Assembly (NCBI GenBank): GCA_964410215.1
Contig: CAYPHA010000035.1
Coordinates: forward strand, 1 to 46,318
Direction: 5' to 3'
DNA: 46,318 nucleotides
From: CAYPHA01 sp964410215
GTDB taxonomy: Bacteria; Calditrichota; Calditrichia; Calditrichales; CAYPHA01
Part shown: positions 1 to 8,797 of the stretch, piece by piece
Layout of the letters: every line of letters starts with the position of its first letter
Position numbering within the stretch: position 1 is the first letter of the stretch
Position numbers and translations under genes: made by a program
The notes under the pieces: model-generated
What the model was told of the DNA's origin: nothing
Databases searched by the model: none
Seen by the model: the letters and a program-made list of their open reading frames with translations, nothing else

Positions 1-197
1 TGGTTGAAGACCTTAAAAACGCATTTGGAACGGATAAACTGACGGTTAAAACAGGGATCCGGGCTACGGTTCACTTCACCGAATCGACCGTCGTCACGAA
101 TGATAAGACCTATGACATCAATCCGGTGGGCCTGGCCGCCCAGGAAATCCTGGTTGCCGGCGGGCTGGAGAATTGGGTCAGGGAGAAGATCGGGTAG
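1..197 (+). CDS. 3' end of a gene, possibly LeuD/aconitase-type swivel subunit (partial)
   Basis: An open frame runs from the window edge (first full codon at 3) to a TAG at 195-197 and encodes about 64 residues. The tail, with an alanine-rich helix followed by AGGLENWVREKIG, resembles the C-terminal end of small-subunit isopropylmalate dehydratases and related hydro-lyases, which commonly finish with an 'ILxAGGLxxYV' helix. That likeness is from memory of the family and rests on a short segment, so the function is tentative; that it is the end of a real gene is more secure, because codon use looks ordinary and the frame stays open to the edge. The 5' part lies outside the window. Confidence 0.42.
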   Translation, partial: VEDLKNAFGTDKLTVKTGIRATVHFTESTVVTNDKTYDINPVGLAAQEILVAGGLENWVREKIG

Positions 198-279
198 GGC
201 CGGGGGAGGGTTACCCTGCTCCCTGCTTCCTTGTCCCTTGCACCTTGAGTCCCCTACGAAAAGTGCAAATCACAGAGTT

Positions 280-351
280 GTCATCCCGAACTCGTTTCGG
301 GATCCACTGTTTTTAATGAACTTCGAGATGCTGAAATAAATTCAGCATGAC
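280..351. repeat. palindromic intergenic repeat made of two hairpins
   Basis: Between the converging gene ends at 197 and 390 lie two short hairpins. The left one has arms CCCGAA and TTCGGG (285-301) inside a unit beginning GTCATCCCGAAC at 280. The right one has arms ATGCTGAA and TTCAGCAT (328-349) and ends GCATGAC. Read on the minus strand, the right unit begins GTCATGCTGAA, so the two units have the same GTCAT-x3-GAA layout in inverted orientation. This is the form of small dispersed repeats or MITE-like elements seen in several FCB-type genomes. It may also act as a two-way transcription stop for the flanking genes. Only this copy is present here. Confidence 0.6.
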
Positions 352-389
352 ACCATCGTGCTTTTCAGAGTGGACTCAACCTTGAACCT

Positions 390-3300
390 TTATGAACGTT
401 GCCCGGCCAGCTTTTTCCGTAATAACACACCGCTGACGATGCGTTTCATGTAATTACGAAAATCATCAAAAATCGTGTAAGCCCAGGGTACGGCAATAAG
501 CGAGACCAGCGTCGAAAAAATCAGGCCTCCGATAATCGTCCGGCCCATGGGAGCATAGGACATGCCGATCATTTTCGCATTACCGAGAGCCATGGGAACC
601 AGTCCGCCGATCGTGGTAAAGGCGGTCATTAAAATCGGGCGAAAACGGTTTTTGCCGGCCTCCATCAAGGCGTCGTACCGGGCATAGCCTGCTTTACGAA
701 GCCGGTTGACCAGATCGATCAGAACGATGGAATTATTGACCACAACACCGATCAGAATCACCATACCGATGTTACTCATGATATCACGGGTGGTATCCGT
801 GATAAACAGGATCCAATAGGCGCCGACAAAGGAAAACGGAATGGCAATTATAACCGACATGGGCAACACAAATGATTCGAACAGGATCCCCATCAGCAGA
901 AAAACAAAGGTAACGGAGAGAATCAGGGCAAAAAACATGCTGTTATCCGCCTCCTGCATGCGCTGGAAACGCTGTCCCTTGGACCATTTATAACCGTACG
1001 GCATCGTGAATCCGGCCATCGCCTTATCGATTTTCTGATGTATTTGATCCAGCTTTTCGGATGTGGTGTTCGCTTTCACACTCAGGAACGTTTTACCGTC
1101 TTCGCGTGTTATTTCACCGAATCCTTTATTTACCGAAAAAGAGGCAACGGCATCGAGCGGAATTTCCTTTCCGTTTGCCGTAAAAAACGTAATATTCTTG
1201 AGTTGTTGCAGGTTTTTACGGTCTTCTTCCTGAAGCTGAATAACCACATCGATTTCCTTTTCTTCCGTCTGAAACTTCGGAAGCTGGATACCACGCAGCG
1301 CGTACATAACCGTTCCGGAGATAACACGCGGGTTGATCCCGTAAATTTGCGCCTGTTCGCGGTTGATATTTAAGTGAATCTCATCAGAGCCCTTTTCACG
1401 GTCGGTTTCAACACTGATGATTTCAGGGATGGAGGACAGGCGCCGTTCAACCTCTTTCGATAATTCGGCAAGCCGGCGCGTATCGTCACCATACAGGTTA
1501 ATCGAAACCGATGCATCATCACTCCCACCCTGCTGCCGCCAGCTCGTCCGGAATTCGATACCCGGCATCTCCGGCATACGCTTTTTCACATCTTCAACAA
1601 TCTCATCGCGGGTCATGGGTTCCGTATACCCCGGATCGAATATATCGCGTGCCCCGGCGATCAGGCTCTGATACCAGTTTTTTGATTCTTCCGGATGCAG
1701 GAAGACCCGGATCCGGGCCCAGTTTGTACGATAACCGACATCGATCGTGCGTATCCGGTATGCGTCGTATTTTACTTTTATCGTATCTTCCACCTGTGTA
1801 ACAGCCCGGGTTGCATCGTTGTAGGTAAAATTATCCGGCATTTCCAGGACTACCACGAAATCATTGATATTACCGTGCCCCCCGCCCCCTTCCGTCTGTG
1901 ACACACTGGTAAATTGCAGGGAAAACAGCAGGAAAAGAAGAATGATAAATGTTTCGGTCCGGTGTGTAAGGCTCCAGTTCAGGATTCTCTGGTACCGTGT
2001 ATTGACCTTCCCGATGATCGCCGGTGGTTCAACCTGACGGCTGCTGACCAGCCGGCTTGCCGCCAGGGGGATAAAGACCAGCGCCACAAAAAGGGAGGCA
2101 ACCAATGCAAAGATGACGGGTAAACCGATCCGCGTCATATAAAACTTCATACCAATTTCATCATTCATCAGGATCAGAGGCAGGAAGACGACGATGGTCG
2201 TAAACGTAGCCATGGAGATGGCCAGTGACACCTCGCTTGCCCCGACGGCGGCCGATTTTACGTAATTCATACCTTCCGACCGTTTATGATAAATATTTTC
2301 CAGCACGACGATCGAGTTATCCACCACCATACCGATGGAGATCATAAGGCCCATCATGGTGATCAGGTTCAGTGTCCAGCCTATGAAATACATAACGGTA
2401 AGGCTCACCATGAGGGAAATGGGGATGGCAAATATCAGGATACCGGTCATGCGCACCCGTCGCAGGAAAAAGTAAATGACCAGGAATGCAAACAGGCCAC
2501 CCCAGATGCCGGCATTCTGCAGGTTTTCGATGGATTCCATTATAAAATTACCCTGGTTGAATAAAATCTCCATCTGGAAACCGGACAACCGCGGGTCTTT
2601 CTTGAACTCATTGTAGAACTTGTCTTCGACAGCCTGACAGAGCTCAACGGTATTGCCCATGGATTCCTTAAAGATACCCAGCTGTATCGCCGGACGGCCG
2701 TTGACGCGCTGAAACCACCGGCGTTCCGGGACATCGTAGCTGACATCTGCAATATCTTTGAGTTTGATATTGGTGCCGCGGATCGGCAGATTACGTATCT
2801 GATCGAGGGTATGGAATTTCCCGATGGAACGCACAAATATTTTCTGCCCGCCTGTTTTAACATGACCGGAAGAGAGGGCGAAATTGTCCTGCCGTAAGGA
2901 TTCGATGACATTGAACAGGTTGATTTTATAACTTCTTACGGCATCCTGGTTGATATAAATCTGGATCGATTTTTCATCGGCTCCCCAAATTTCAACATTG
3001 GCAATGCCGTCAATCCGTTCGAGTGGTTTTTTAATCAGGTTTTCCGTGACAAAATAGGGATCTTCAATATCTCCCTTCTGAACAAGGGCAATCCACAGGA
3101 TGGGGTCATCATCATCACTCCATTTCCTCAGGTAAAAGCGTTCCACATCATCCGGCAGTTCCGGTCGTACCCGGTCCATGCGATCCCTCAACTGGGCGTA
3201 TGCCAGATCCATATCCGTTTCCTGGGCAAATTCGATCCAGGTCCAGCATCCGTTGCTGTGACTGTACGTATTCACCCGCTTTACTCCCGAAATGGTCCGT

Positions 3301-3554
3301 ACGACCTCTTCGATCGGACGGGCAATCAGTTGTTCCACTTCTTCCGGGTTGGCATTCGGATAGGGTGTCCAGACACCCAGGAACGGTGGTGTGAAACCGG
3401 CCGGCATCAATTCCACGGCGATCTGCTGGTAGGCGATGAAGCCCACAACGAGCAATGCCAGCAGCGTCATCAACACCGTCACAGGCCGCCCCAGTGAAAT
3501 CTTGGGTAGAAGACCTGTGTTTTCGGGTATATGTTCTTTATTGCGTTTTATCAT
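390..3554 (-). CDS. RND efflux permease, HAE1/AcrB-like (second permease of the operon)
   Basis: A 1054-residue inner-membrane proton-driven exporter of the resistance-nodulation-division superfamily, of normal length. The first transmembrane helix (about 25-45) is followed by the porter domain, and helices 2-6 include the motif GMVVDNSIVVLEN, which carries the proton-relay Asp in TM4; it reads D-N rather than the D-D of AcrB. The second half repeats the fold, with VVVNNSIVLIDLVN at the matching place. The ATG has a GGGGTAA ribosome site and lies 21 bp after the preceding permease, so both are cotranscribed with the fusion protein at 7397-8572. Substrate is unknown. No TolC-type outer-membrane channel is in the window, so the third component must come from elsewhere. 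Confidence 0.93.
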   Translation of the reverse strand: MIKRNKEHIPENTGLLPKISLGRPVTVLMTLLALLVVGFIAYQQIAVELMPAGFTPPFLGVWTPYPNANPEEVEQLIARPIEEVVRTISGVKRVNTYSHSNGCWTWIEFAQETDMDLAYAQLRDRMDRVRPELPDDVERFYLRKWSDDDDPILWIALVQKGDIEDPYFVTENLIKKPLERIDGIANVEIWGADEKSIQIYINQDAVRSYKINLFNVIESLRQDNFALSSGHVKTGGQKIFVRSIGKFHTLDQIRNLPIRGTNIKLKDIADVSYDVPERRWFQRVNGRPAIQLGIFKESMGNTVELCQAVEDKFYNEFKKDPRLSGFQMEILFNQGNFIMESIENLQNAGIWGGLFAFLVIYFFLRRVRMTGILIFAIPISLMVSLTVMYFIGWTLNLITMMGLMISIGMVVDNSIVVLENIYHKRSEGMNYVKSAAVGASEVSLAISMATFTTIVVFLPLILMNDEIGMKFYMTRIGLPVIFALVASLFVALVFIPLAASRLVSSRQVEPPAIIGKVNTRYQRILNWSLTHRTETFIILLFLLFSLQFTSVSQTEGGGGHGNINDFVVVLEMPDNFTYNDATRAVTQVEDTIKVKYDAYRIRTIDVGYRTNWARIRVFLHPEESKNWYQSLIAGARDIFDPGYTEPMTRDEIVEDVKKRMPEMPGIEFRTSWRQQGGSDDASVSINLYGDDTRRLAELSKEVERRLSSIPEIISVETDREKGSDEIHLNINREQAQIYGINPRVISGTVMYALRGIQLPKFQTEEKEIDVVIQLQEEDRKNLQQLKNITFFTANGKEIPLDAVASFSVNKGFGEITREDGKTFLSVKANTTSEKLDQIHQKIDKAMAGFTMPYGYKWSKGQRFQRMQEADNSMFFALILSVTFVFLLMGILFESFVLPMSVIIAIPFSFVGAYWILFITDTTRDIMSNIGMVILIGVVVNNSIVLIDLVNRLRKAGYARYDALMEAGKNRFRPILMTAFTTIGGLVPMALGNAKMIGMSYAPMGRTIIGGLIFSTLVSLIAVPWAYTIFDDFRNYMKRIVSGVLLRKKLAGQRS

Positions 3555-3575
3555 GATGTTACCCCATGGGTCCTT

Positions 3576-6500
3576 TTATGCTTTTCTCGAAAGAATACTG
3601 TAAACGGTCGGGATGACAACAAGCGTCAACAACGTGGATGTGATCAGTCCCACGATAACCGTAAGCGCCATCGGTGTCCTGATTTCCGCCCCGTCACCAA
3701 GCCCCAGCGCCATCGGCAGCAATCCCAGAACCGTCGTCATGGTCGTCATCAGAATGGGACGCAGACGCACCTGCCCCGCTTCGAGGATGGCATCTATCTT
3801 GGACAGGCCCCGTTCCCGCAATTGATTGATATAATCAACCAGAACAATGGCATTGTTCACGACAATTCCCGCAAGCATAATCAATCCCAGAAATACGACA
3901 ATACTCAATGGCATATTCAGTATATACAGGAAGAGAATCACGCCGATCAGGGCCAGCGGAATGGTGAAAATAATGACGAATGGATGTAAGAGGGATTCAA
4001 ACTGCGAAGCCATGACGATGTAAACGAGAAAGATCGCCAGCCCCAGGGCCATCATAAGGCTGTTAAGAGACGTCTCCATTTCTTCATTCTGTCCGGCCAG
4101 GTGGTAGTTGAAATCACCGGGCATATTCATGCTTTCTATTTCTTCATAAATCGCCTGGCTGATGGTTTTCAGGTCACTACCGGGTGCAAGGTTCGCAGAA
4201 ATAATCGCTGTTCGTTGCTGATCGACCCGGCGGATTTCAGAAGGACCTTCGTTGATGCGAATATCGGCAACCGCCTGAAGTGAAATCGGTTTATCATCGC
4301 CCGGATTGATAACCAGGCGGCGCAGATCATCGATACTCTCTTTATCCTCTTCGCGCAAGCGTACCAGGATGTCGATTTTACGGTCCTCATCCTTGAATTC
4401 CGTTGCCACATCACCTCTCACTTTATTCCGGACAATGGAAGCGACGTTCATCACGTTCAGCCCGTACCGGGCCAGCAGTTGACGATTATAAAAGATCTGT
4501 ATTTCCGGATTCCCGCGTTGGAGACTCGCTTTCGCGTCTACCACACCGGGTATTTCGTTCATGCGTGACTCCAGCGATTTGCTGAGCCGTTGCAGTGTCA
4601 CCAGGTTATACCCCCTGAGATGGACTTCAATCGGTGTTTTAAAGCTGAACAACACGGGACGTGCGATATTGGCCGTCACCCCGGAATATTCCTGCAGAAG
4701 GCCCCGAATCCGTGCGATTGCGGTTTCCTCCGCATCGACTACATTGGAGGTACGTTCCAGGGTCACCGTAATACGTGCGGTGTGCTCCCCTTCATCCGTA
4801 TCGGCCGTCGCCGTTTTATCCGTACCGCAAACCGTTGCGACCTGTTTCACGCCGCGGATATCCTCGATCCGTTCCGCAATCCTGCCTACCCGCTCATCCG
4901 TTCCTTCCACCGGTGTACCAATCGGCAGGGTTAATTCAACATAGAACTCACCCTGATGGACCTCCGGGATCAACTCACTGCCCAGTCGCGGACCGATGAC
5001 ATAAAGCGTGAACAGGAAAATGACAATCACGATACCGATCAGGCTTAGGCTGTTGTCCAGGGAATATTTCAGAACTCGGGGATATTGTTTTTCGACGGCG
5101 CCATATACATAATCGAATACCAGAATGATGATATATGCCAGGGGTGAAAAAACCAGACGCGCCAGCAGGTAAAGCATATATACCAGCACTCCCGCAAACA
5201 TGAACACGGCATGGGCAAAACGGTACGTCAGTTCCAGAATGATACCCATGATATATTTTAATACGTAAAATACCAGCTGGATGATACGGAAGGGTGTCAG
5301 GAGTATACTGATCAGAACAGTACGTTCCCTGTATGTATTTTTTACGCGTCCGAAATCACCGTAAAGGGATTCAACAGATTTAAAAGAAAGAAATTCCGGC
5401 CAGATCTCGGTAACAAAACGCAGCCGGTCATGGGTATCAGCGGCAAAACGACGCAGGAAATTTCCGTATTGTGCCTTTCTGTAAAATAGTTTTACAAGCC
5501 CTGCCGGGATTTGCACCACCAATAATAATAACAGTATAACTTCCTTGATGAAAGCCGTGAGCAGCGAAAAGAGAACTTTACCAGCTTTAAAGAGCGAAAT
5601 GGCCACCGTAAGAAACAGCAGCCGGAACCACAGGCCTGTTTTCGCAATAAACGGAATAGGAACGGACCCGGAAAGCAGGTTATCCACTTCGTCCCGGATC
5701 GAGAAATTCAGTATATACTCTCTGGGGATTTTCTGCGTTTCTGCATCTTTAACAAATGTTTCCGTCTGACGCGAAGACAGCATGGGGATCAGAAACAGTG
5801 CCACAGCCAGCGAAGCCAGCAGCGAAAAGACCACCGTCAGGGCCATATCGCCGAAAATCTGCCCGGCCACACCTTCCACGAAAACAATGGGAAAAAATAC
5901 GGCAATCGTTGTAAGTGTCGATGCCGTAACGGCCCCGCCTACTTCACTGACACCGCGAATCGTAGCCGGGATCAACCCGTCACCCTCTTCACGGCAGCGG
6001 GCAATGCTCTCCAGTACGACGATCGAATTATCCACCAGCATGCCGATTCCGAGTGCAAGGCCGCCCAGGGACATGATATTGAGTGAAACATCGAACATCT
6101 TCATGGGTGCGAAGGTTGTCACGATTGAGATGGGAATGGCCAGACCGATAATAACCGTCGGCCCCATCATCCTCAGGAAGATGAACAGGACGATAATGGC
6201 CAGAATACCACCGGCAACAGCGGTTCCTTTCACTTCATCGATCGAATTCTGGATAAAAATGGACTGGTCTGAAAGGGTTTCAATATCGATACCATCGGGG
6301 AGGCTGTAGGCGATAAAATTTGTCATCTGTTTCGTGCGGAAATCCTGCGCAGGGCCTTCACTTTTTTCTTCGGCTTCCTGTTTCTTTTCCAACTGCTGCA
6401 CGAAAGCCTTCTGTTCGGGTGTGCCATATACGCGGCTTTTCACCCGTTCGGCCACGGCGACGATATTGGCATCCGCTTCCTTGTAAACTTCAATTTCGAC

Positions 6501-7355
6501 ACTTTCCCGGCCCTTGATACGGGTAATGATTTCTCGTTCCTTACTGGTTCTGTACACATTACCCACATCTTTTATTTTGATGTCGGCATTATTAAAGCGT
6601 CCGATAATAACATCTTCAATTTCCCGGGTGGTTTTGAATTCATTCAGAGTCCGGACAAGATATTCCGTTTGTCCTTCTTTCAGGTTCCCACCGGCCAGGT
6701 TCACATTTTCCTGAGCAAGACGGTCCCGTACATTCTGAATGCTCATGCCGATAAGCGTTAACTTCTGCTCGTTCAGTTCAACCCGGATTTCCTCTTCCAG
6801 CCCGCCTTTCACCTTGATTGCAGCCACGCCATCGACGGTTTCGAGGGTGCGTTTAATTTCCTCTTCCGCCAGGTAGCGCAGGTAAGTCAGACTGGATTCG
6901 CCATACAGACCGAGGCGCATGATAGGATCCAGGGAAGGATCATAACGCAGGATAATCGGCCGTTTCACATCCTGCGGCAAAAAAACCTGGTCCAGTTTTT
7001 CTCTTACATCGGCGGTAGCTTTATCCATATCCGTATTCCAGGTGAATTCCAGGATGACATCGGATTGTTCCGCCTTGGAAACGGAACTCATGGAAACGAG
7101 GTTATTGACCACGCCGAGGGCCTGTTCGATCGGACGGGAAAGGCTTGTTTCGATTTCTTCCGGGGCCGTGCCCAGGTATTCCGTCCGGACTGTAAGACTG
7201 GGATACGTCATATCCGGCATCAGATTCAGAGGCAATTGCTGATAGGAAATAAATCCGAATACGAAGGCGCCGATGACGACCATCAGGATGGCTACGGGAC
7301 GCTCCGTGGTAAATTTAAAGAAACTCCGGGGCTCCGGTTTATTGGTATCTTCCAT
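3576..7355 (-). CDS. RND efflux permease with a large extra membrane insert
   Basis: At 1259 residues this permease is about 200 longer than the usual ~1030-1060. The AcrB plan is clear: TM1 near 21-38, porter domain, TM2-6 around 375-527 with GMLVDNSIVVLES (D442 at the proton-relay position), then TM7 near 770-788 and a second half ending in TM8-12 with VVNNAIVLVDYIN. Between TM6 and TM7, where most RND proteins have a few tens of residues, residues ~530-755 hold several hydrophobic stretches (about 573-590, 595-625, 680-706, 712-748) separated by charged segments. A second, shorter, highly charged insert lies at about 311-342. A GGGAGA site precedes the ATG. The gene lies 41 bp after the fusion protein and 21 bp before the other permease. 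Family assignment is sure; the role of the insert is unknown. Confidence 0.93.
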   Translation of the reverse strand: MEDTNKPEPRSFFKFTTERPVAILMVVIGAFVFGFISYQQLPLNLMPDMTYPSLTVRTEYLGTAPEEIETSLSRPIEQALGVVNNLVSMSSVSKAEQSDVILEFTWNTDMDKATADVREKLDQVFLPQDVKRPIILRYDPSLDPIMRLGLYGESSLTYLRYLAEEEIKRTLETVDGVAAIKVKGGLEEEIRVELNEQKLTLIGMSIQNVRDRLAQENVNLAGGNLKEGQTEYLVRTLNEFKTTREIEDVIIGRFNNADIKIKDVGNVYRTSKEREIITRIKGRESVEIEVYKEADANIVAVAERVKSRVYGTPEQKAFVQQLEKKQEAEEKSEGPAQDFRTKQMTNFIAYSLPDGIDIETLSDQSIFIQNSIDEVKGTAVAGGILAIIVLFIFLRMMGPTVIIGLAIPISIVTTFAPMKMFDVSLNIMSLGGLALGIGMLVDNSIVVLESIARCREEGDGLIPATIRGVSEVGGAVTASTLTTIAVFFPIVFVEGVAGQIFGDMALTVVFSLLASLAVALFLIPMLSSRQTETFVKDAETQKIPREYILNFSIRDEVDNLLSGSVPIPFIAKTGLWFRLLFLTVAISLFKAGKVLFSLLTAFIKEVILLLLLVVQIPAGLVKLFYRKAQYGNFLRRFAADTHDRLRFVTEIWPEFLSFKSVESLYGDFGRVKNTYRERTVLISILLTPFRIIQLVFYVLKYIMGIILELTYRFAHAVFMFAGVLVYMLYLLARLVFSPLAYIIILVFDYVYGAVEKQYPRVLKYSLDNSLSLIGIVIVIFLFTLYVIGPRLGSELIPEVHQGEFYVELTLPIGTPVEGTDERVGRIAERIEDIRGVKQVATVCGTDKTATADTDEGEHTARITVTLERTSNVVDAEETAIARIRGLLQEYSGVTANIARPVLFSFKTPIEVHLRGYNLVTLQRLSKSLESRMNEIPGVVDAKASLQRGNPEIQIFYNRQLLARYGLNVMNVASIVRNKVRGDVATEFKDEDRKIDILVRLREEDKESIDDLRRLVINPGDDKPISLQAVADIRINEGPSEIRRVDQQRTAIISANLAPGSDLKTISQAIYEEIESMNMPGDFNYHLAGQNEEMETSLNSLMMALGLAIFLVYIVMASQFESLLHPFVIIFTIPLALIGVILFLYILNMPLSIVVFLGLIMLAGIVVNNAIVLVDYINQLRERGLSKIDAILEAGQVRLRPILMTTMTTVLGLLPMALGLGDGAEIRTPMALTVIVGLITSTLLTLVVIPTVYSILSRKA

Positions 7356-7396
7356 TTGGATATAGGTCTCCCTGTTCAGATTTTCAGGTGGCGTGT

Positions 7397-8572
7397 TCAG
7401 ACGCCGGGTGATTCAACATCTTCGCGGTTTCCCAGCATATTTTCTCGTTCGGACACGATTCGTACGCGGGTCTTATCCTTCATCCCCGCCTGTCCGACTA
7501 CGATAATTTTATCTCCCGGTTCAACGCCGGCGGTGCTTTCGATTTTTTCATGATCTTCAAAGCCGGGTTTCAGGCGCACTTTATGCGCAACACTGTCACG
7601 GACCACGAACACATTCATATATTCCTTTTCGTAAACCACGGCGGTTTTAGGCACCAGTACGACGTCTTCATGCGTATCGACAATAATATGAACATTGACA
7701 AACATGCCGGGTCGCAGAACGCGTCCCACATTGCGCACGCCCACGGTTACTTTGCATGTACCACTGGCCGGATCCACCATCGGACTTATCCGTTTGACCC
7801 ATCCCTCGAACTGGATATCCTCAATATGATCAGATGTAAGCATGGCCTTCTGACCGATTGAAATTTCGTTGATGCTCTTTTCCGGCACCCATACGACGGC
7901 GATCACCTGTGACTGATTGACGACGCTAAACAATTTATCGCTCTGCTGGATCCGGGCACCGACCTTCGTCAATCGTTCACCCACCCAGCCGCTGATGGGC
8001 GATTGAATCTGCATGAAATCCAGGTTCAATTTCGCCTCTTCCCAGACGATACGGGCCGTTTCAAGAGTAAATTTCGCCTGTTCGAGTTCATCATCACTGA
8101 GCAGTTGTTTGCGGTGCATTTCTTTCTGGCGGTTATAATTACTGAGCTGCCGTTCATATTCAACACGGGTGCGCTTTTCAGCCAGTTCGTACTCTTCGGC
8201 TTTCAGCGAGAGCAGTGTATCACCTTTGTTTACATACTGCCCCTCTTCCTTATGGATTTTCTCCACGATTCCCTGAACCTGGGCATAGACATCTGCCATT
8301 ACTTCTGTTTCCAGATTGGAGCTGAGCAGGATAAAATCGGAGATATCTCCCAGGAAAACGGTCGTTACTTCCACCGGGATCAGATCTTCATTATTTTCTT
8401 CCTTTTCCGCATCTTTTTTTTCATTTTCGGCAACAGCTTCTTCCGTATTTTTCAGGGAATCTGCAGATGCCGCTTGTTCCGTCTCCTCGCCGGATTGACC
8501 GGGACTGCAGCGCAGGGTGATCATTGCCGTAAAAAAAAGAAGAAGGAATACGGGCATAAAATTCTTTTGCAT
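7397..8572 (-). CDS. RND periplasmic adaptor (membrane fusion protein, HlyD/AcrA family)
   Basis: A 391-residue adaptor expected to link the two RND permeases downstream to an outer-membrane channel. The N-terminus is a hydrophobic leader ending near Cys22 (TLRC), which may be a lipobox although it lacks the usual small residue before Cys. A low-complexity, Glu/Lys-rich linker (about 28-62) follows, then a barrel-sandwich/lipoyl-like half, an alpha-helical hairpin (about 125-175), the second lipoyl half with PISGWVGERL, and beta-barrel domains with LRPGMFVNV, a hallmark of the family. The ATG has a GGAG site 6 bases upstream. It is first in a three-gene operon, an arrangement comparable to mdtABC, where one adaptor serves two permeases. 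No regulator adjoins it. Confidence 0.93.
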   Translation of the reverse strand: MQKNFMPVFLLLFFTAMITLRCSPGQSGEETEQAASADSLKNTEEAVAENEKKDAEKEENNEDLIPVEVTTVFLGDISDFILLSSNLETEVMADVYAQVQGIVEKIHKEEGQYVNKGDTLLSLKAEEYELAEKRTRVEYERQLSNYNRQKEMHRKQLLSDDELEQAKFTLETARIVWEEAKLNLDFMQIQSPISGWVGERLTKVGARIQQSDKLFSVVNQSQVIAVVWVPEKSINEISIGQKAMLTSDHIEDIQFEGWVKRISPMVDPASGTCKVTVGVRNVGRVLRPGMFVNVHIIVDTHEDVVLVPKTAVVYEKEYMNVFVVRDSVAHKVRLKPGFEDHEKIESTAGVEPGDKIIVVGQAGMKDKTRVRIVSERENMLGNREDVESPGV

Positions 8573-8625
8573 GATATCTCCAGATGTTACGGTTTATTTC
8601 GTTTCAGACTAGTGGTATAGACGTC

Positions 8626-8655
8626 TGTATAATGGTTATGTTTCATTACCAACAA
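8626..8655 (-). promoter_or_regulatory. candidate promoter for the RND operon
   Basis: Read on the minus strand, TTGTTG (8650-8655) and TATACA (8626-8631) are 18 bases apart, about 55 bases before the adaptor start codon. The -10 matches 4 of 6 consensus bases and the -35 only 3. An AGACGTCT palindrome lies just downstream (8619-8626 region) and could be an operator. Promoter consensus in this lineage is not established, so this is only a candidate. Confidence 0.25.
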
Positions 8656-8742
8656 AAATTTAAAGGCGTATATGCCTGGAATTGAACACAATACAGATTA
8701 AGCAATAATATACTAAAAACCGGAGGAGAATGTACAGGAAAT

Positions 8743-8781
8743 GAAGTAAAAAAAAGCGGGTGCCTGTGAACACCCGCTTTT
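8743..8781 (-). terminator. rho-independent terminator of the nqr operon
   Basis: On the minus strand a stem AAAAGCGGGTG / CACCCGCTTTT with an 8-base loop (stem 8752-8781) is followed directly by a run of nine T's. It begins 17 bases after the nqrF stop codon and is the clearest terminator in the window. Confidence 0.9.
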
Positions 8782-8797
8782 GGTAATACGTCGGTAA

